Program-made: the position numbers and the translations under genes
Part shown: one piece after another, positions 53,232 to 63,500 of the stretch
How positions within the stretch are numbered: position 1 is the first letter of the stretch
How the letters are laid out: each line of letters starts with the position of its first letter
The notes under the pieces: model-generated
Told to the model about the DNA's origin: nothing
The model's database searches: none
Seen by the model: the letters and a program-made list of their open reading frames with translations, nothing else
NCBI RefSeq assembly: GCF_010367455.1
Contig: NZ_WRPR01000148.1
Span: 1 to 64,000 of the forward strand
Length of the DNA stretch: 64,000 nucleotides
From: Candidatus Laterigemmans baculatus
GTDB taxonomy: Bacteria; Planctomycetota; Planctomycetia; Pirellulales; Pirellulaceae
Reading direction: 5' to 3'

Positions 53232-54182
53232 CTATTTTATCGGCTTGGCATACAGGTCGCGCAGCGCAGGCTCCAATGCCGGGTAATGAAATTCGAACTT
53301 CGCGTCCGCCAGTCGTTCCGACACCACGTACCGGCCGTAGAGGGCTAGTTCAGGATCGGTCCGCAAGAACCACGGAGCGCCAATCCGCACCATCCACTCG
53401 AACGCTGGCAAGCCGATGGGCATGCCGAGGACTCGGCGAAGCGTGCGCATGAACTCGATCTGCGAAACAGGGTTGGGTGACGATGCGATATAAGGGCCCG
53501 ACATCGCTTCATCGGCGATCGCCTGAGCGAACAGACGATTCAGGTCGGTCTCATGAATCCAGCTCATCCCCTGTGTTCCGCTGCCGACGCGCCCGCCCAA
53601 TCCCAGCCTCGCCAGCAGTCCGAGCGTCGAAAGGGCACCGCCGCCTGCACCCCGGTCACGTCCTACGACGAAACTGGTTCGCAAAATGACGCCGCGCTGC
53701 TCCGGCAGTTTGCTGTTGGCGAATTCTTGTTCCCACGCGCGAGCGATCTCGGGTGCGAACCCAAAACCTTCGGCAGAGCTTTCCGTGCAAACGAGGCTCG
53801 GCGGATCGCCATAGATATGAGCCGTGCTCATTTGCACCCAGACGGGCGGCGGCGATGCCACCGAACGCATCGCCGCACCGAGGACCCGCGTCGCTTCGAT
53901 CCGAGATCTCAGGATCTCATCCTGGTGATCCGGTGTCTTGATGCAGTTGACGGTCCGCCCGACCAGATTGATCACAGCATCGGCACCGTCGATCGCTTCC
54001 ACCCAAGAGCCGACCGAGCGAGCGTCCCAGGGCTGATGCTCACAAAGCCCGGATGCCGGGGGCTTGGAGCGGGAGAGAATCACAACCGATGCACCGCAAG
54101 TGGTCAGGTGATTGGTCAAGGATGTCCCAATAAAGCCGCTCCCGCCAGCAACGACGACCTTCATCCCGTCCAGTTTTATCAC
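53232..54182 (-). CDS. TIGR01777-family epimerase (SDR fold)
   Basis: This 316-aa NAD(P)-dependent Rossmann protein has the nucleotide-binding loop [14 protein letters not shown] (9-22), VINLVGRTV (about 70-78), MSTAHIYGD in place of the usual active-site region and the family C-terminal block ending in LRDLYAKP. This epimerase-like family is common in bacteria; its substrate is unknown. ATG 54164 (MKVVVAGG) is an equally likely start. A 60-bp gap separates it from the ADP-ribosylglycohydrolase gene in the same direction. Confidence 0.88.
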   Translation of the reverse strand: MIKLDGMKVVVAGGSGFIGTSLTNHLTTCGASVVILSRSKPPASGLCEHQPWDARSVGSWVEAIDGADAVINLVGRTVNCIKTPDHQDEILRSRIEATRVLGAAMRSVASPPPVWVQMSTAHIYGDPPSLVCTESSAEGFGFAPEIARAWEQEFANSKLPEQRGVILRTSFVVGRDRGAGGGALSTLGLLARLGLGGRVGSGTQGMSWIHETDLNRLFAQAIADEAMSGPYIASSPNPVSQIEFMRTLRRVLGMPIGLPAFEWMVRIGAPWFLRTDPELALYGRYVVSERLADAKFEFHYPALEPALRDLYAKPIK

Positions 54183-54198
54183 CGGTTCTCCTTGTGGG

Positions 54199-54450
54199 TC
54201 ATTGAGGCGTGCAGCTCTTCCAAATCTCCTGGATCAGGTCTTGGTGGGCTATGCCCTCGTACTCAAGCGGATCGCCGTAGCGGTCGCAGTAGTCCCTGAG
54301 GACCGTCTCGAGGAGTTCCATCTGCATCACAACGGCTGCAGCGTGGCCGAGTAAATCCTGAGCGTAGTTCCAGAAGGCGGCCCAGACTTCGCGACGATGG
54401 TGATCGCCTGTTCGCTCGGTTCCGGAGCCCTCTCGGCTTTGGGAGCAGTC
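54199..54450 (-). pseudogene. C-terminal fragment of an unrecognised protein
   Basis: A leftward frame with no start codon at its beginning encodes about 80 residues of protein-like sequence, including REVWAAFWNYAQDLLGHAAA and LETVLRDYCDRYGDPLEY. A stop codon lies just upstream, so it is cut at the 5' end or starts internally (ATG at VVMQMELL). It was found by hand translation. Confidence 0.35.
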
Positions 54451-54602
54451 TCACCGGCTAGGAGAAGGTCGTACTGGCGCCTCGAATCTTCGGTGCCGTA
54501 CATTGCCGATGGAGATGTCGCGGCCGTCGATCGTGACGGCGGCGGGAGCGGTGGGTTTATGCAGTCGACCTTGAGTCACGATTCGACTGGGTTTTGTCTC
54601 AG

Positions 54603-54644
54603 TACGCCCGACAGGATTCGAACCTGTAACCTTCGGCTTCGGAG
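54603..54644 (-). other. 3' part of a tRNA-Arg(CCG) gene, likely attachment site
   Basis: On the minus strand the sequence gives an anticodon loop CTCCGAA, the 3' anticodon-stem strand GCCGA, a 5-base variable loop, a perfect T-arm (ACAGG/CCTGT around TTCGAAT) and the acceptor 3' strand CGGGCGT plus A. The matching 5' half (acceptor ACGCCCG, D-arm) is absent: upstream sequence departs from tRNA right at the anticodon loop. Such 3' fragments are left where integrases insert islands into tRNA genes. An intact copy is expected outside this window. Confidence 0.75.
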
Positions 54645-54907
54645 ACAATTCCGGGGCCGCTCGAAAACCTCACGTTTTCCCAGGAAAAACCACCATATCG
54701 AGCTTTTTTGCCGCTCACAAGCTGTCACACAGCGAAACGCAGAAACACCGCAAATAACGGTGCGCAGCCTCCCCTGCTCCGAGTTAATCCGGTCAAACTG
54801 CCAGGCGGCTACGATCCACTCGAAGCCGTAGACTTCGGATCGCGAATCTGCGTCGCCCGACCGATTCACCGGAAGCGACCACGGTTCATTCAACGAAAGG
54901 AAACGAC

Positions 54908-55645
54908 GTGCGTATTCCAGTAATCCGAGGCGTGATTGATCGTCGCATCCTGGTAAATTATCGGGTCGATCCGAATGCTCTCCAGAAGGTGCTGCCGGAG
55001 CCGTTTCGTCCGCAGCTGGTGAAGGGCGTCGGAATCGGCGGGATCTGCCTGATCCGCCTGAAGCACGTCCGCCCACGGTACCTGCCTGGGGTCATGGGGA
55101 CCTCGTCAGAAAACGCTGCTCATCGAATCGCCGTTGAATGGGAACAGGATGGGGAGCTGCGGTCGGGGGTCTACGTTCCACGCCGAGACACCTCCTCTCG
55201 GCTGAATACGCTACTCGGAGGCCGGGTATTCCCCGGCGTGCATCACCATGCGACGTTCGAATCCCGAGAGCGGGATGGGCAATACAGCGTTCGAATGACT
55301 AGCGACGACGGGAATGCTCAGGTCAGGGTAGACGGGCATTGTTGCGACGCTATCCCGTCAAACTCGATCTTAAGCTCCTTGAATGAAGCGTCGAGCTTCT
55401 TCGAGTGCGGCTCGCTGGGATACTCTGCGACATCGTGCAGCGGCGAGTACGACGGGCTTGAGCTTCGGACTTTTGATTGGACTGTCGAGCCGTTGGCAGT
55501 GAATCGGGTCGAATCCAGCTTTTTCGGCAACGCCGACGTTTTTCCTTCCGGATCTGCCGAGTTTGACTGTGCCCTGCTGATGCGGGACATAGAACATGAG
55601 TGGCATGGGAGAGAGTCACTGAAGGCAGCCAGAGGGGCTGATTAG
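54908..55645 (+). CDS. DUF2071 family protein
   Basis: This 245-aa protein starts with GTG after AAGGAAA. It has the layout of the DUF2071/acetoacetate-decarboxylase-like family: VIDRRILVNYRVDPNALQKVLPEPFRP (about 9-35), then RHVRPRYLPG-like and GVYVPRRDTSSRLNTLLGGRVFPG (about 86-109). The fold is known from decarboxylase-like proteins, but the activity of this branch is not known. It is the first intact gene to the right of the tRNA fragment. Confidence 0.85.
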   Translation: MRIPVIRGVIDRRILVNYRVDPNALQKVLPEPFRPQLVKGVGIGGICLIRLKHVRPRYLPGVMGTSSENAAHRIAVEWEQDGELRSGVYVPRRDTSSRLNTLLGGRVFPGVHHHATFESRERDGQYSVRMTSDDGNAQVRVDGHCCDAIPSNSILSSLNEASSFFECGSLGYSATSCSGEYDGLELRTFDWTVEPLAVNRVESSFFGNADVFPSGSAEFDCALLMRDIEHEWHGRESLKAARGAD

Positions 55646-55767
55646 TCCGCCCAGTTGCGATGGGCAAATTCGATGAAGAGGGCCAGCCCGCTACACATGG
55701 TGCGGTCGGCACTCAAGTCGGATCTCTGATGGGGCATCCTCGTCACAGGCCGAACGGCCAATTCTGT

Positions 55768-56316
55768 TCACCTCCGCAGCGAGGCAAGCCACTGCGTCAA
55801 CTCCTTCACGTCGGCGGCATCCATCCAAGCGACTAGCTCCTGCCGGTGGATGTCGTGGACCGCAAGAACGTGATCCTCGTGAAATACGATCTCGTCGCCC
55901 TGATGCAGTTCGTGCAGGCGAGCCTCCACCAGCGGGCTATCCACGACGCCGACAAAGAATTTCTCCCACCGTTCTGTAGCTCGCACCCAGAAATCCTCGC
56001 CCCAGCCTCGGGAGGGGACAATCTGCTCGGGTAGCGGGACCAGTGAGGCAGGATGCGGATGCCGCAGAATCGGCTTCGTCATCTCACCGTTGCACGAGGG
56101 ACAGGAGCATTTCTCGAGAGCATCTTCATGGACCGAGAACCTCGGCGAGTCGACCCTGAGTTCCACGAACTGGCCCAACTTGATGTGCCGCTTGATGACA
56201 TCAGGTGGAATTTGGAAGCGATCGCCGTTCTCAGCGTGGAGGGCTACACCGTTCGCCAAAACGTAGTCGTTGGCGAACTGCTGACGCTCGAATCGCTGCT
56301 CCAAGTCCGTTGCCAT
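55768..56316 (-). CDS. Hypothetical protein, 182 aa
   Basis: This soluble protein has a single CxxC pair (CSCPSCNGEM, about 78-87) and a C-terminal domain rich in acidic and aromatic residues (GWGEDFWVRATERWEKFFVGVVDSPL). ATG 56316 was chosen because the upstream extension is Arg/Pro-rich and not protein-like. The family was not recognised. Confidence 0.6.
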   Translation of the reverse strand: MATDLEQRFERQQFANDYVLANGVALHAENGDRFQIPPDVIKRHIKLGQFVELRVDSPRFSVHEDALEKCSCPSCNGEMTKPILRHPHPASLVPLPEQIVPSRGWGEDFWVRATERWEKFFVGVVDSPLVEARLHELHQGDEIVFHEDHVLAVHDIHRQELVAWMDAADVKELTQWLASLRR

Positions 56317-56526
56317 TCTACCGCTCGGCTCATGCAGTTCTTTTGCAGGCTGTATTCTTGCCGGACCCGGAGTAGCTGGTCGCCTCCCGCCCACGATGCA
56401 TTCCGAGTCTGGCCTGCCGCCTCGATTCCTCAACGCGTCCAGGATAGATAGCCCCATCGCGTTCGCGTAGAAGCTGCGGTGTCCGGCAGCGCACCAGCGA
56501 TATTAAAAACAACTGGCGGGTGATCC

Positions 56527-56829
56527 TCAGTCGTCCTTGCCGACTTTGCCGCCGTAAAGTGAAAACACCGTTTTTACGTGACGCACGAGAGACTCTGTTA
56601 GCGCTGGATCGTCTGCCGTTAGTTCTGTAGTCGGATCAAGCTCACCCGCGCGAGCCGCCAGCACGACAGCCGCCAAGACGTGCTCAACGTCGACAGGAAG
56701 CCGTGTCGGCTCTTCGAGATTGAGCGCCAAGTCGAGCAGGACGCTCACCAGTGGCGGATCGACCGTTGCTTGTCCCGATGGTGTGAGAAAGATACCGGGA
56801 ATGATTTGTTGGTCGAGGTCGCTGGCCAT
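56527..56829 (-). CDS. Hypothetical protein, 100 aa
   Basis: A small acidic protein with mainly helical content (PLVSVLLDLALNLEEPTRLPVDVEHVL). ATG 56829 (MASDLDQQ) is preferred to 56835. The family was not recognised. Codon use and composition look protein-like. Confidence 0.5.
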   Translation of the reverse strand: MASDLDQQIIPGIFLTPSGQATVDPPLVSVLLDLALNLEEPTRLPVDVEHVLAAVVLAARAGELDPTTELTADDPALTESLVRHVKTVFSLYGGKVGKDD

Positions 56830-56887
56830 GAACAAGCTCGCGGAGTCGGGGGAAGGTCAGCCGTTGCGGCAAATGAGTGGCTAGGCA

Positions 56888-56985
56888 TCAGTCGCCCCAT
56901 GCCCCGAGGCATCGTCGAAGCAACACCAGTTGTCCAAGATGGTAGGCGTTGTGGTCAGCAACGAGCATCCAGGAGATTCTGGAGG
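56888..56985 (-). pseudogene. C-terminal remnant of a DinB-family protein
   Basis: The last 30 codons of a leftward frame read [19 protein letters not shown], which is the conserved C-terminal metal-binding helix (DHNAYHxGQ) of DinB-like proteins. Everything upstream is replaced by sequence of the catalase-like gene on the other strand, so the gene has been cut at about 56985. Confidence 0.6.
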
Positions 56986-56987
56986 TA

Positions 56988-57938
56988 ATGCGAGATCTCT
57001 TTCGCCAGGACAAAGAAGCAAGTGGAGAGAAACGCCGCGACGTGCACGTCAAGTCGCACGGCTGCCCGGCGGGACGCTTGGAAGTTCGTCCTGGCCTGCC
57101 GGCTGAGCTGCGCCAGGGGCTTTTTGAACAGGAACGCACCTACCCCGTGCTGGTTCGCTTTTCGAATTCCAGTCCGCAGCCAATGCCGGATGCGATTCCG
57201 GACGGCCGCGGCATCGCCGTCAAGGTGCAAGAGGTTACAGGTTCCTTCCTGCCTGAGGGGACCACCGACCCGGGTGTCCAGGACTTCGTGATGGTGAACA
57301 GCCCCACCTTCATTTCCCGCGATGTCAAGGATTACCTTCGCATCGAACGGACGCGGCTGGAGGGGCTCCACCGGCCGCAACTTCCCGTCAAAGCTTTCAC
57401 CGGAGGAAGCTGGGATCCCCGTCGTTGGCAATGGAAGGGGGCGATTGCGGCCGCCAGAGTATTAACTCGGTTCCCCACGCACCCGGCCCGTCTCACCTAT
57501 TACAGCATGGTTCCGATCCGATTTGGGGGCTACGTTGCCAAGTACCGCTTGAAGCCGGCTGCACCCGTCCCGGCGACCCCGCGAGTGAAATCGCCCCTTC
57601 GTCACCGCCACGCCTTTCGTCTGGCCCTGCAGGAGATGCTTCGCACCTCGAGCCTGTCTTTTGATTTTGAGGTTCAACTCCGTACGAACGGCTCGAGTAT
57701 GCCGGTCGAAGATGCGACCGTGCTGTGGCCTGAAAGGGAGTCGCCCTATCGTCCGGTCGCTCGGCTGGTCATCCCGCGACAGGAACTCGACGCGGCATCA
57801 TTCCAGCGGGGAGAGGAGTTGGCGTTTAGCGTTTGGAACGCCTTGGTAGCGCACCGTCCTTTGGGAGGCATCAATCGGTCGCGGCTTGCCGCCTATCAAC
57901 TCTCTACCGCCTGGCGGTCCAATCCGGCTCGGAAATGA
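56988..57938 (+). CDS. Catalase-like heme protein, probably 5'-truncated
   Basis: Residues from [11 protein letters not shown] (about 20-30) match the small catalase-related family: HGC with the distal-type His, then [41 protein letters not shown], and a C-terminal proximal region. Most of the domain is present, but the usual 20-40 residues before RDVH are missing or replaced. The break coincides with the DinB remnant on the other strand. It may be a fusion product or an inactive gene. The family is thought to handle peroxide or fatty hydroperoxides. Confidence 0.7.
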   Translation: MRDLFRQDKEASGEKRRDVHVKSHGCPAGRLEVRPGLPAELRQGLFEQERTYPVLVRFSNSSPQPMPDAIPDGRGIAVKVQEVTGSFLPEGTTDPGVQDFVMVNSPTFISRDVKDYLRIERTRLEGLHRPQLPVKAFTGGSWDPRRWQWKGAIAAARVLTRFPTHPARLTYYSMVPIRFGGYVAKYRLKPAAPVPATPRVKSPLRHRHAFRLALQEMLRTSSLSFDFEVQLRTNGSSMPVEDATVLWPERESPYRPVARLVIPRQELDAASFQRGEELAFSVWNALVAHRPLGGINRSRLAAYQLSTAWRSNPARK

Positions 57939-58109
57939 CCGAGCCGGATGAGTGCCATCCCAAATCAGCGCGATCAGGGACCACGCGGCCTCAGGCGGCG
58001 CGCCGGTAGGAGCGGAGCGTCCCGCCGAGACGCTCAGTGATCTCGATCGGTGCGTCGGTGTCCGGCGGTCGCTCGAGCGGAAAGATCAGCTGCTCACGCC
58101 GCTCGCCGG

Positions 58110-58805
58110 CACTGGGACGGGACACTCCGCGGCTACGCCAATGTGATGCGGGATCAGACCGAGCAAAAAGCGACGCAGGACGCGCTGCAGCAGTCAGAGA
58201 AATCCCACCGAGAGCTTTGCCGGAAACTGGCCGCAGCGGGAGCGATCGCTCGCCATGCTCAGCCACGAGCTTCGCAATCCGCTCGCTCCTCTTCTTACAG
58301 CCCTGGGCGTCCTGCAAGTAGCTCCGGAGCGTGATCCAATCCAACGGGAGGCTCTGGGATTGATGGAGCGCCAGGTACGGCAACTCGTGCGGCTGATTGA
58401 CGATCTCCTCGACACTTCCCGGCTGACTGCAGGCAAACTTCAGGTCCGCAAGGAGCCCGTGGAGTTGAACGAGATCGTCGAACGCGCGGCGCAAACGGCA
58501 CGTCCTGTCCTCGAGGAGCGCCAGCATGCCTTCTCGCTCAGCCTGGCGATGCCTTCTCGCTCAGCCTGGCGGATCAGCCACTCTGCCTGCATGCCGATCC
58601 CGCACGGCTCGAGCAGGTTTTCCTAAACCTGCTGAACAACGCCGCCAAATACACCCCCGATGGCGGACGCATTCATGTCGGTGTCGAGCACCGAGAAAAC
58701 TCGGCCGTCGTGACTGTGGCGGATAACGGGATAGGGATTCCGGCAGACATGCTCGAAAAGGTGTTTGAACTCTTCACGCAAGTGAGTCCAAATCAAGAGC
58801 AAGCA
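58110..58805 (+). pseudogene. Sensor histidine kinase remnant with frameshifts
   Basis: Three frames carry consecutive parts of one protein. The end of a PAS/linker region (RGYANVMRDQTEQKATQDAL) comes first, then the H-box LSHELRNPLAPLL with the dimerisation helices, then the N-box region LNLLNNAAKYTPDGG and VADNGIGIPADMLEKVFELF. A 23-bp tandem duplication at 58526-58571 causes one frameshift. The ATP-binding G2 box and the rest of the protein are missing because the sequence switches to another gene at about 58805. Confidence 0.8.
58526..58571 (+). repeat. 23-bp tandem duplication inside the kinase remnant
   Basis: Two identical 23-bp units (58526-58548 and 58549-58571) lie within the sequence coding for HAFSLSLA. 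Removing one unit restores the expected frame into DQPLCLHADPARLEQVFLN. Confidence 0.85.
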
Positions 58806-59293
58806 AACGCGATCCTCAGCCAGCACCCGTTGCGGGTTAACCGTGCCGGTTCGCTGCCCGAGCGGACCCCACGCTCGGCCGAACCTCGCGACGCCCTGTG
58901 GGTGGAAATCGCTGACGCCGGTCGAGCGTTGCAGGTCGTGACAACTCATCTGGGCTTGGCCGCCGGAGAACGGCAGCGGCAAATCGAGGCGTTGCTCGGT
59001 CCCGGGTGGGCCGGCGGAGCAATCGACCGTGGCCCGGTCGTCCTCTGCGGCGATCTGAACTCGGTGCCTTGGTCGCGACCTTACCGTCAGCTCGGCCGAT
59101 CCTTCCGTGACGCCGTGCGGGGATGCAATGAACAGCCGAAGCCGACCTTCCACAGCCGATTCCCAATGATCCGTATCGACCACGTGTTTACCACGGGCGC
59201 TGTTCAAACCTTGCACGCATCAGTTCCGAGGACGGTCGACACCGCACATCCAGCAGAATGGCCCCGCGAGCTGTCAGCTGTTTTCGAGCCGAT
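58806..59293 (+). pseudogene. Fragment of an endonuclease/exonuclease/phosphatase-family protein
   Basis: In frame with the kinase remnant, the sequence changes to an EEP-fold C-terminal half: NAILSQHPLRV, then ALWVEIADAGRALQVVTTHLG, GPVVLCGDLNSVPWSRPYRQL (catalytic GDLN) and MIRIDHVFTTG. The N-terminal half with the catalytic Glu is absent. The join at about 58805 looks like a deletion between two genes. Confidence 0.75.
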
Positions 59294-59322
59294 CGAGCAG
59301 TCGGGGAGACCCGCTATGGCTG

Positions 59323-59814
59323 ATGTACCTGCTCTGCTTCACGGCCGCACGTGATCAGATTCTGCTGGCCAACTCCTACTTTGCTCCGAACGATCGGGCC
59401 ATATCAGCACTGGTGGCGGCTCGAGAGTGCGGCGTTCGTGTCGAAATCATGATCCCCGGCCGCCATTTGGATGTGAAGGCGACACGGCGTGCGTCCCGAT
59501 CCCAGTGGGGGAAGTTGCTGGAGCACGGAGTCGAGATGTATCTGTACCAGCCCACCATGTTCCACGCGAAGTATCTCGTCATTGATGATCGCTTTCTGTC
59601 ACTCGGATCGGCCAATTTCGACGAGCGATCGTTTCCTTTGAACGACGAAGCCAATCTCAACGTCTACGACCCTGGTGTCGTCCAGCAGCAAATCGCCGTT
59701 TTCCGCTCCGACAGACGGGAGTCGCGGAGGTATACCCTAGAGGAGTGGCAGAATCGCTCGTGGAAGCAACGCACCGTGGAGCGGATTTACGGGGTGCTGC
59801 GATCCCAAGTCTAG
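59323..59814 (+). pseudogene. C-terminal half of a cardiolipin synthase/PLD-family protein
   Basis: The 163-aa frame carries one PLD HKD motif (FHAKYLVIDDRFLSLGSANFD, about residues 80-100), the preceding GVRVEIMIPGRHLD and the ANSYFAPN strand. Cardiolipin synthases need two HKD motifs and N-terminal membrane helices; here the first motif and the membrane part are gone. In some planctomycetes EEP and PLD domains occur next to each other, so this and the preceding fragment may derive from one locus. Confidence 0.75.
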
Positions 59815-60049
59815 GGCGCGCCGACTCCGCGGATCTTCGCCACCTCGTTCCGCGGCAGCCACCGGCTGATCTCGCTTCCGCAGCGTGACATCCACGATCA
59901 ACGGCAGGTGAACGTGCCCATGAAACTGCCGCCATAGTCGGACCGAATGGCGGGGGCCGCTCCGCTGAATCGACAGTGACTCTCACAACGCTGCCGGCCG
60001 GCCTCTGCACCACGCTCGATGGTTGGAATCCCGAAACAGCGTCTGACCC

Positions 60050-60388
60050 CTACTGAACTTCAGCCCTCGCTTGTACCGGGCTGAGCTGCACCTCTCGGGT
60101 CTGCATCTCACCATCACGAAATTCGCGGACGACGCGGAGCCGGATCCCGCTGCGTCGCCCACAGTCTCGGACCGCATAGATGACCGGCAATGTGGCCTCC
60201 GCATCGAGCAGACTCAATTGCCCCTGCTCGTCGACCAGGCCGTAGCCGCTCTCCAAGCAGTGGCCCATCAGCATGCACTTTTGTGAGTGCTCTCGTGCCC
60301 GCTGAACCAACTCGCCACGCGGATATTTGCGGAGGCAGGCCAGATCGACGACATAACCTTCGAGCACTTCCTGGTCAGCAGCCATCAT
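60050..60388 (-). CDS. Hypothetical protein next to metal efflux pump
   Basis: This 112-aa protein has the blocks VVDLACLRKYPRGELVQRAREHSQKC and GHCLESGYGLVDEQGQL. The cysteine and histidine spacing suggests metal binding. It looks like a small conserved protein of unknown role that I associate with heavy-metal resistance loci, but I cannot name the family. It is 117 bp downstream of the CusA-type pump gene and in the same direction. Confidence 0.6.
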   Translation of the reverse strand: MMAADQEVLEGYVVDLACLRKYPRGELVQRAREHSQKCMLMGHCLESGYGLVDEQGQLSLLDAEATLPVIYAVRDCGRRSGIRLRVVREFRDGEMQTREVQLSPVQARAEVQ

Positions 60389-60505
60389 TCTCTCCGTCGC
60401 GTTTGGAGTGAACCGAAACGGTTCGGGCGCTCTGGGAATCTTGCGCTTCGAGTCAACGGCCAGGGCAATTCCTGCGCCGCCTTCGAGCGCTTGCCGGGGC
60501 CATTT

Positions 60506-63500
60506 TCATGACGACAGCGGGAGCCGATTACTCGCGTCGCTGCCATTCGTCTCTGCGGCGGCGAACAGTCGGTCTCGGATGCCGAACTTGATCTTCATTT
60601 CTTTGACCAGACAGTAGAGGACGGGGACGACCAGCATCGTCATCACTTCGATCAGCATGCCTCCGACGCTGGGGATCGCCATCGGCACCATGATGTCGGA
60701 ACCTCGCCCAGTGGACGTGAGCACGGGGATCAAAGCCAGAATGGTGGTGGCCGTCGTCATCAAGCAAGGTCTGACGCGGCGGAGTCCTCCTTCAAGCGTC
60801 GCCGCGCGGGCATCCTCGACGGTCGTGATTTCGCGCTCCCGGAATTTCTGATCCAGGTAGGTCGTAATCACCACGCCATCATCGGTCGCAATCCCAAAGA
60901 GCGCCAGGAAGCCAACCCAGATCGCGATACTGAGATTGATCGGGTGCACCTGGAACAGCTGCTGCATGTTGACTCCGAATACCTCGAAGTCCAGGAACCA
61001 GGGCTGGCCGTAGAGCCAGATCAAAAGAAAACCACCAGCCCAGGCGACAGCAATACCGCTGAAGACGAGTGAGCTGGTAATTGCGTCCTTGAACTGGAAG
61101 TAGAGGATCATGAAGATCAAAAACAGCGCCACCGGCAGCACAATCATCAGCGTCTTTTGCGAACGCACCTGATTTTCATAGTTGCCCGCAAAGGTGTAGC
61201 TCACCCCGGGCGGCAATATAAACTCTCCGCTCTCGAGCTTTCCTCGCAGAAACGCTTGCGTCTCCTCGACCACATCGACTTCGGCCTCTCCCGGCCGCAT
61301 GTCAAACAGCACGTAGCCGATCAAGAACGTGTCTTCGCTCTTGATCGCCTGCGGACCGCGGACAAAACGTATATCGGCCAATTGCCCCAGTGGGATTTGC
61401 GCACCGTCGGGGGCTGCGACCAAAATTCGCTGCAGCTGCTCGGGCGAATCGCGAAGCTCTCGCATATACCGCACCCGAACCGGATACCGCTCGCGACCTT
61501 CGACGGTGGTGGTCAGCCTGCGGCCACCGATGGCGACTTCGATCACATCCTGGACTTGCTCGATCTGCAGTCCATAGCGGGCGATTGCGTCGCGATCGAT
61601 CTCGATCTCGATGTACGGCTTTCCCACAATGCGATCCGCGATCACTGCCGAAGGTTCCACGCTCGGCACCTGTTTGAGCAGTCCTTCGAGCTGTAACGCC
61701 ACGTCCTCAATCGTGGCCAGATCTGGGCCTTTGACCTTAATCCCCATTGGCGCTCGCATGCCGCTCTGCAACATCACGATGCGGGCGGCGATCGGCTGCA
61801 GACGGGGCGCCGAGGTTGTCCCCGGAATCTCCGCGGCGGCCACGATCTCTTTCCAAATGTCTTCCGGCGTGCGGATGTGCTCGCGCCACTGGCGAAAAGG
61901 GCGACCGTCGGGATCGGGAATCAACTCTCCAGCAGAGTCGCGGACGAAAGCCGCTTGCTCTTCGTCGTAGCGAAACCGGAGCTGGTGGCCCGCCTGATCG
62001 GTCACGTATTCCGACTTGTAATTGATGATCGTCTCGATCATGGAAATGGGTGCGGGGTCGAGCGAAGTCTCGGCCCGCCCCAGCTTGCCCACCGCCGTTT
62101 CCACCTCAGGGATCGACGCGATCCGCTGATCCTGCAGTTGCAACACCTCCAGGGCTGCCCCAATCGAAGCGTGTGGCATGGTGGTGGGCATGTACAGGAA
62201 GGAGCCCTCGTCCAGCGGCGGCATGAATTCTTTCCCCAGGCCCGGGAACTGCTCGGCACCCCACTTCCACGCCGTCGATTCGCGCACTTGAGACTGCGAA
62301 ATCCCAGCCCGCTCGACTGTCGCCGGAACGACGGCGAACACAGATTCGAACCCGAGCCACGCTGCCAGGCCCGCAAGGATCGTGCACGTCGGAACGGTGA
62401 GAAACAAGAGCTTGTGATTCAGGCTCCACCGTAGCAGGGGGGCGTACAAAAATGTCTGGAAGACGTAGAAGGCGCCGAGCACGCTGCCAATGATGACGGT
62501 GACGAAGACAAGATTCCGCACCAGCCCCAATTCGGGCCCGAGGGGCAGCCATTCGGTCGTCAACAGGACCCCGACAAGGAGCAAGGCCGCGGCGTTCGCA
62601 ATCCAAGGCGCGGCCTGCCGCGCTCGCGAGGGCAGTTTCGGTTCGGCGAGTTTCCAGAGCCCGATGGCAATCAGGACTGCACCCACCCACCATGCCAGCC
62701 AAATGGCCGCAGCAATCCCCGCTAGGATCAGTGCCCCGAGGGAGATCTGCCGGAACCGGCCGCGGGATGGGCGGCGTGCCAGCAGCATGTGGGCGACCGG
62801 CGGAATGATCGTCAGTGCGACGATGACCGACGCCAGCAGCGCAAAAGTCTTGGTAAACGCGAGGGGGCGAAACAGCTTGCCCTCGGCTCCGATCATCGTG
62901 AATACGGGCAAAAAGCTAACGACCGTCGTCGAGACCGCAGTCACCACCGCACTGGCTACTTCGGTCGATCCCCGGTAGATCACCTCCAGGCGACTTTCGC
63001 TCGCATCGGCCTCATCCAAGTGCTTGAGAATGTTCTCGTTGAGAACGATTCCCATGTCGACCATGGTGCCAATTGCGATCGCGATCCCTGATAACGCCAC
63101 CACGTTGGCGTCAACGCCAAACACTCGCATCGCGATGAAGCACATCAACACCGCCAGCGGCAACAGCAGACTGATCAAGAGCGAGCTGCGGAGATTCAGC
63201 AACAGCACGATCACGACGATGATCGTGACCAGGATCTCCTCGACTAGCGCCGTATTGAGCGTGCCGAGTGTCTCGTAGATTAAACCAGTGCGGTCATAGA
63301 ACGGAACGACTGTGACTTGGCTGGTATTGATCCAACGGGGCCACTCGTCTCGCTCTCGGCTGCGTAGCCAGCGTAGCCACTCGTCGTGCCGCAGTTCCTC
63401 TCCCTCGTAGGCTTCGAAGCCTTGTCTCTCGGCAAACGCCACCACCTGCGAGCGGGAAACGTCGCCGTAGTCGACAATAACCTTGGTGGGAAGGCCCGGC

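Noticed and set aside
54576-55076. Leftward 166-aa frame through the tRNA fragment
   Set aside because: Its end is an antisense-type translation of tRNA sequence and it overlaps the DUF2071 gene start. No integrase homology was found in it.
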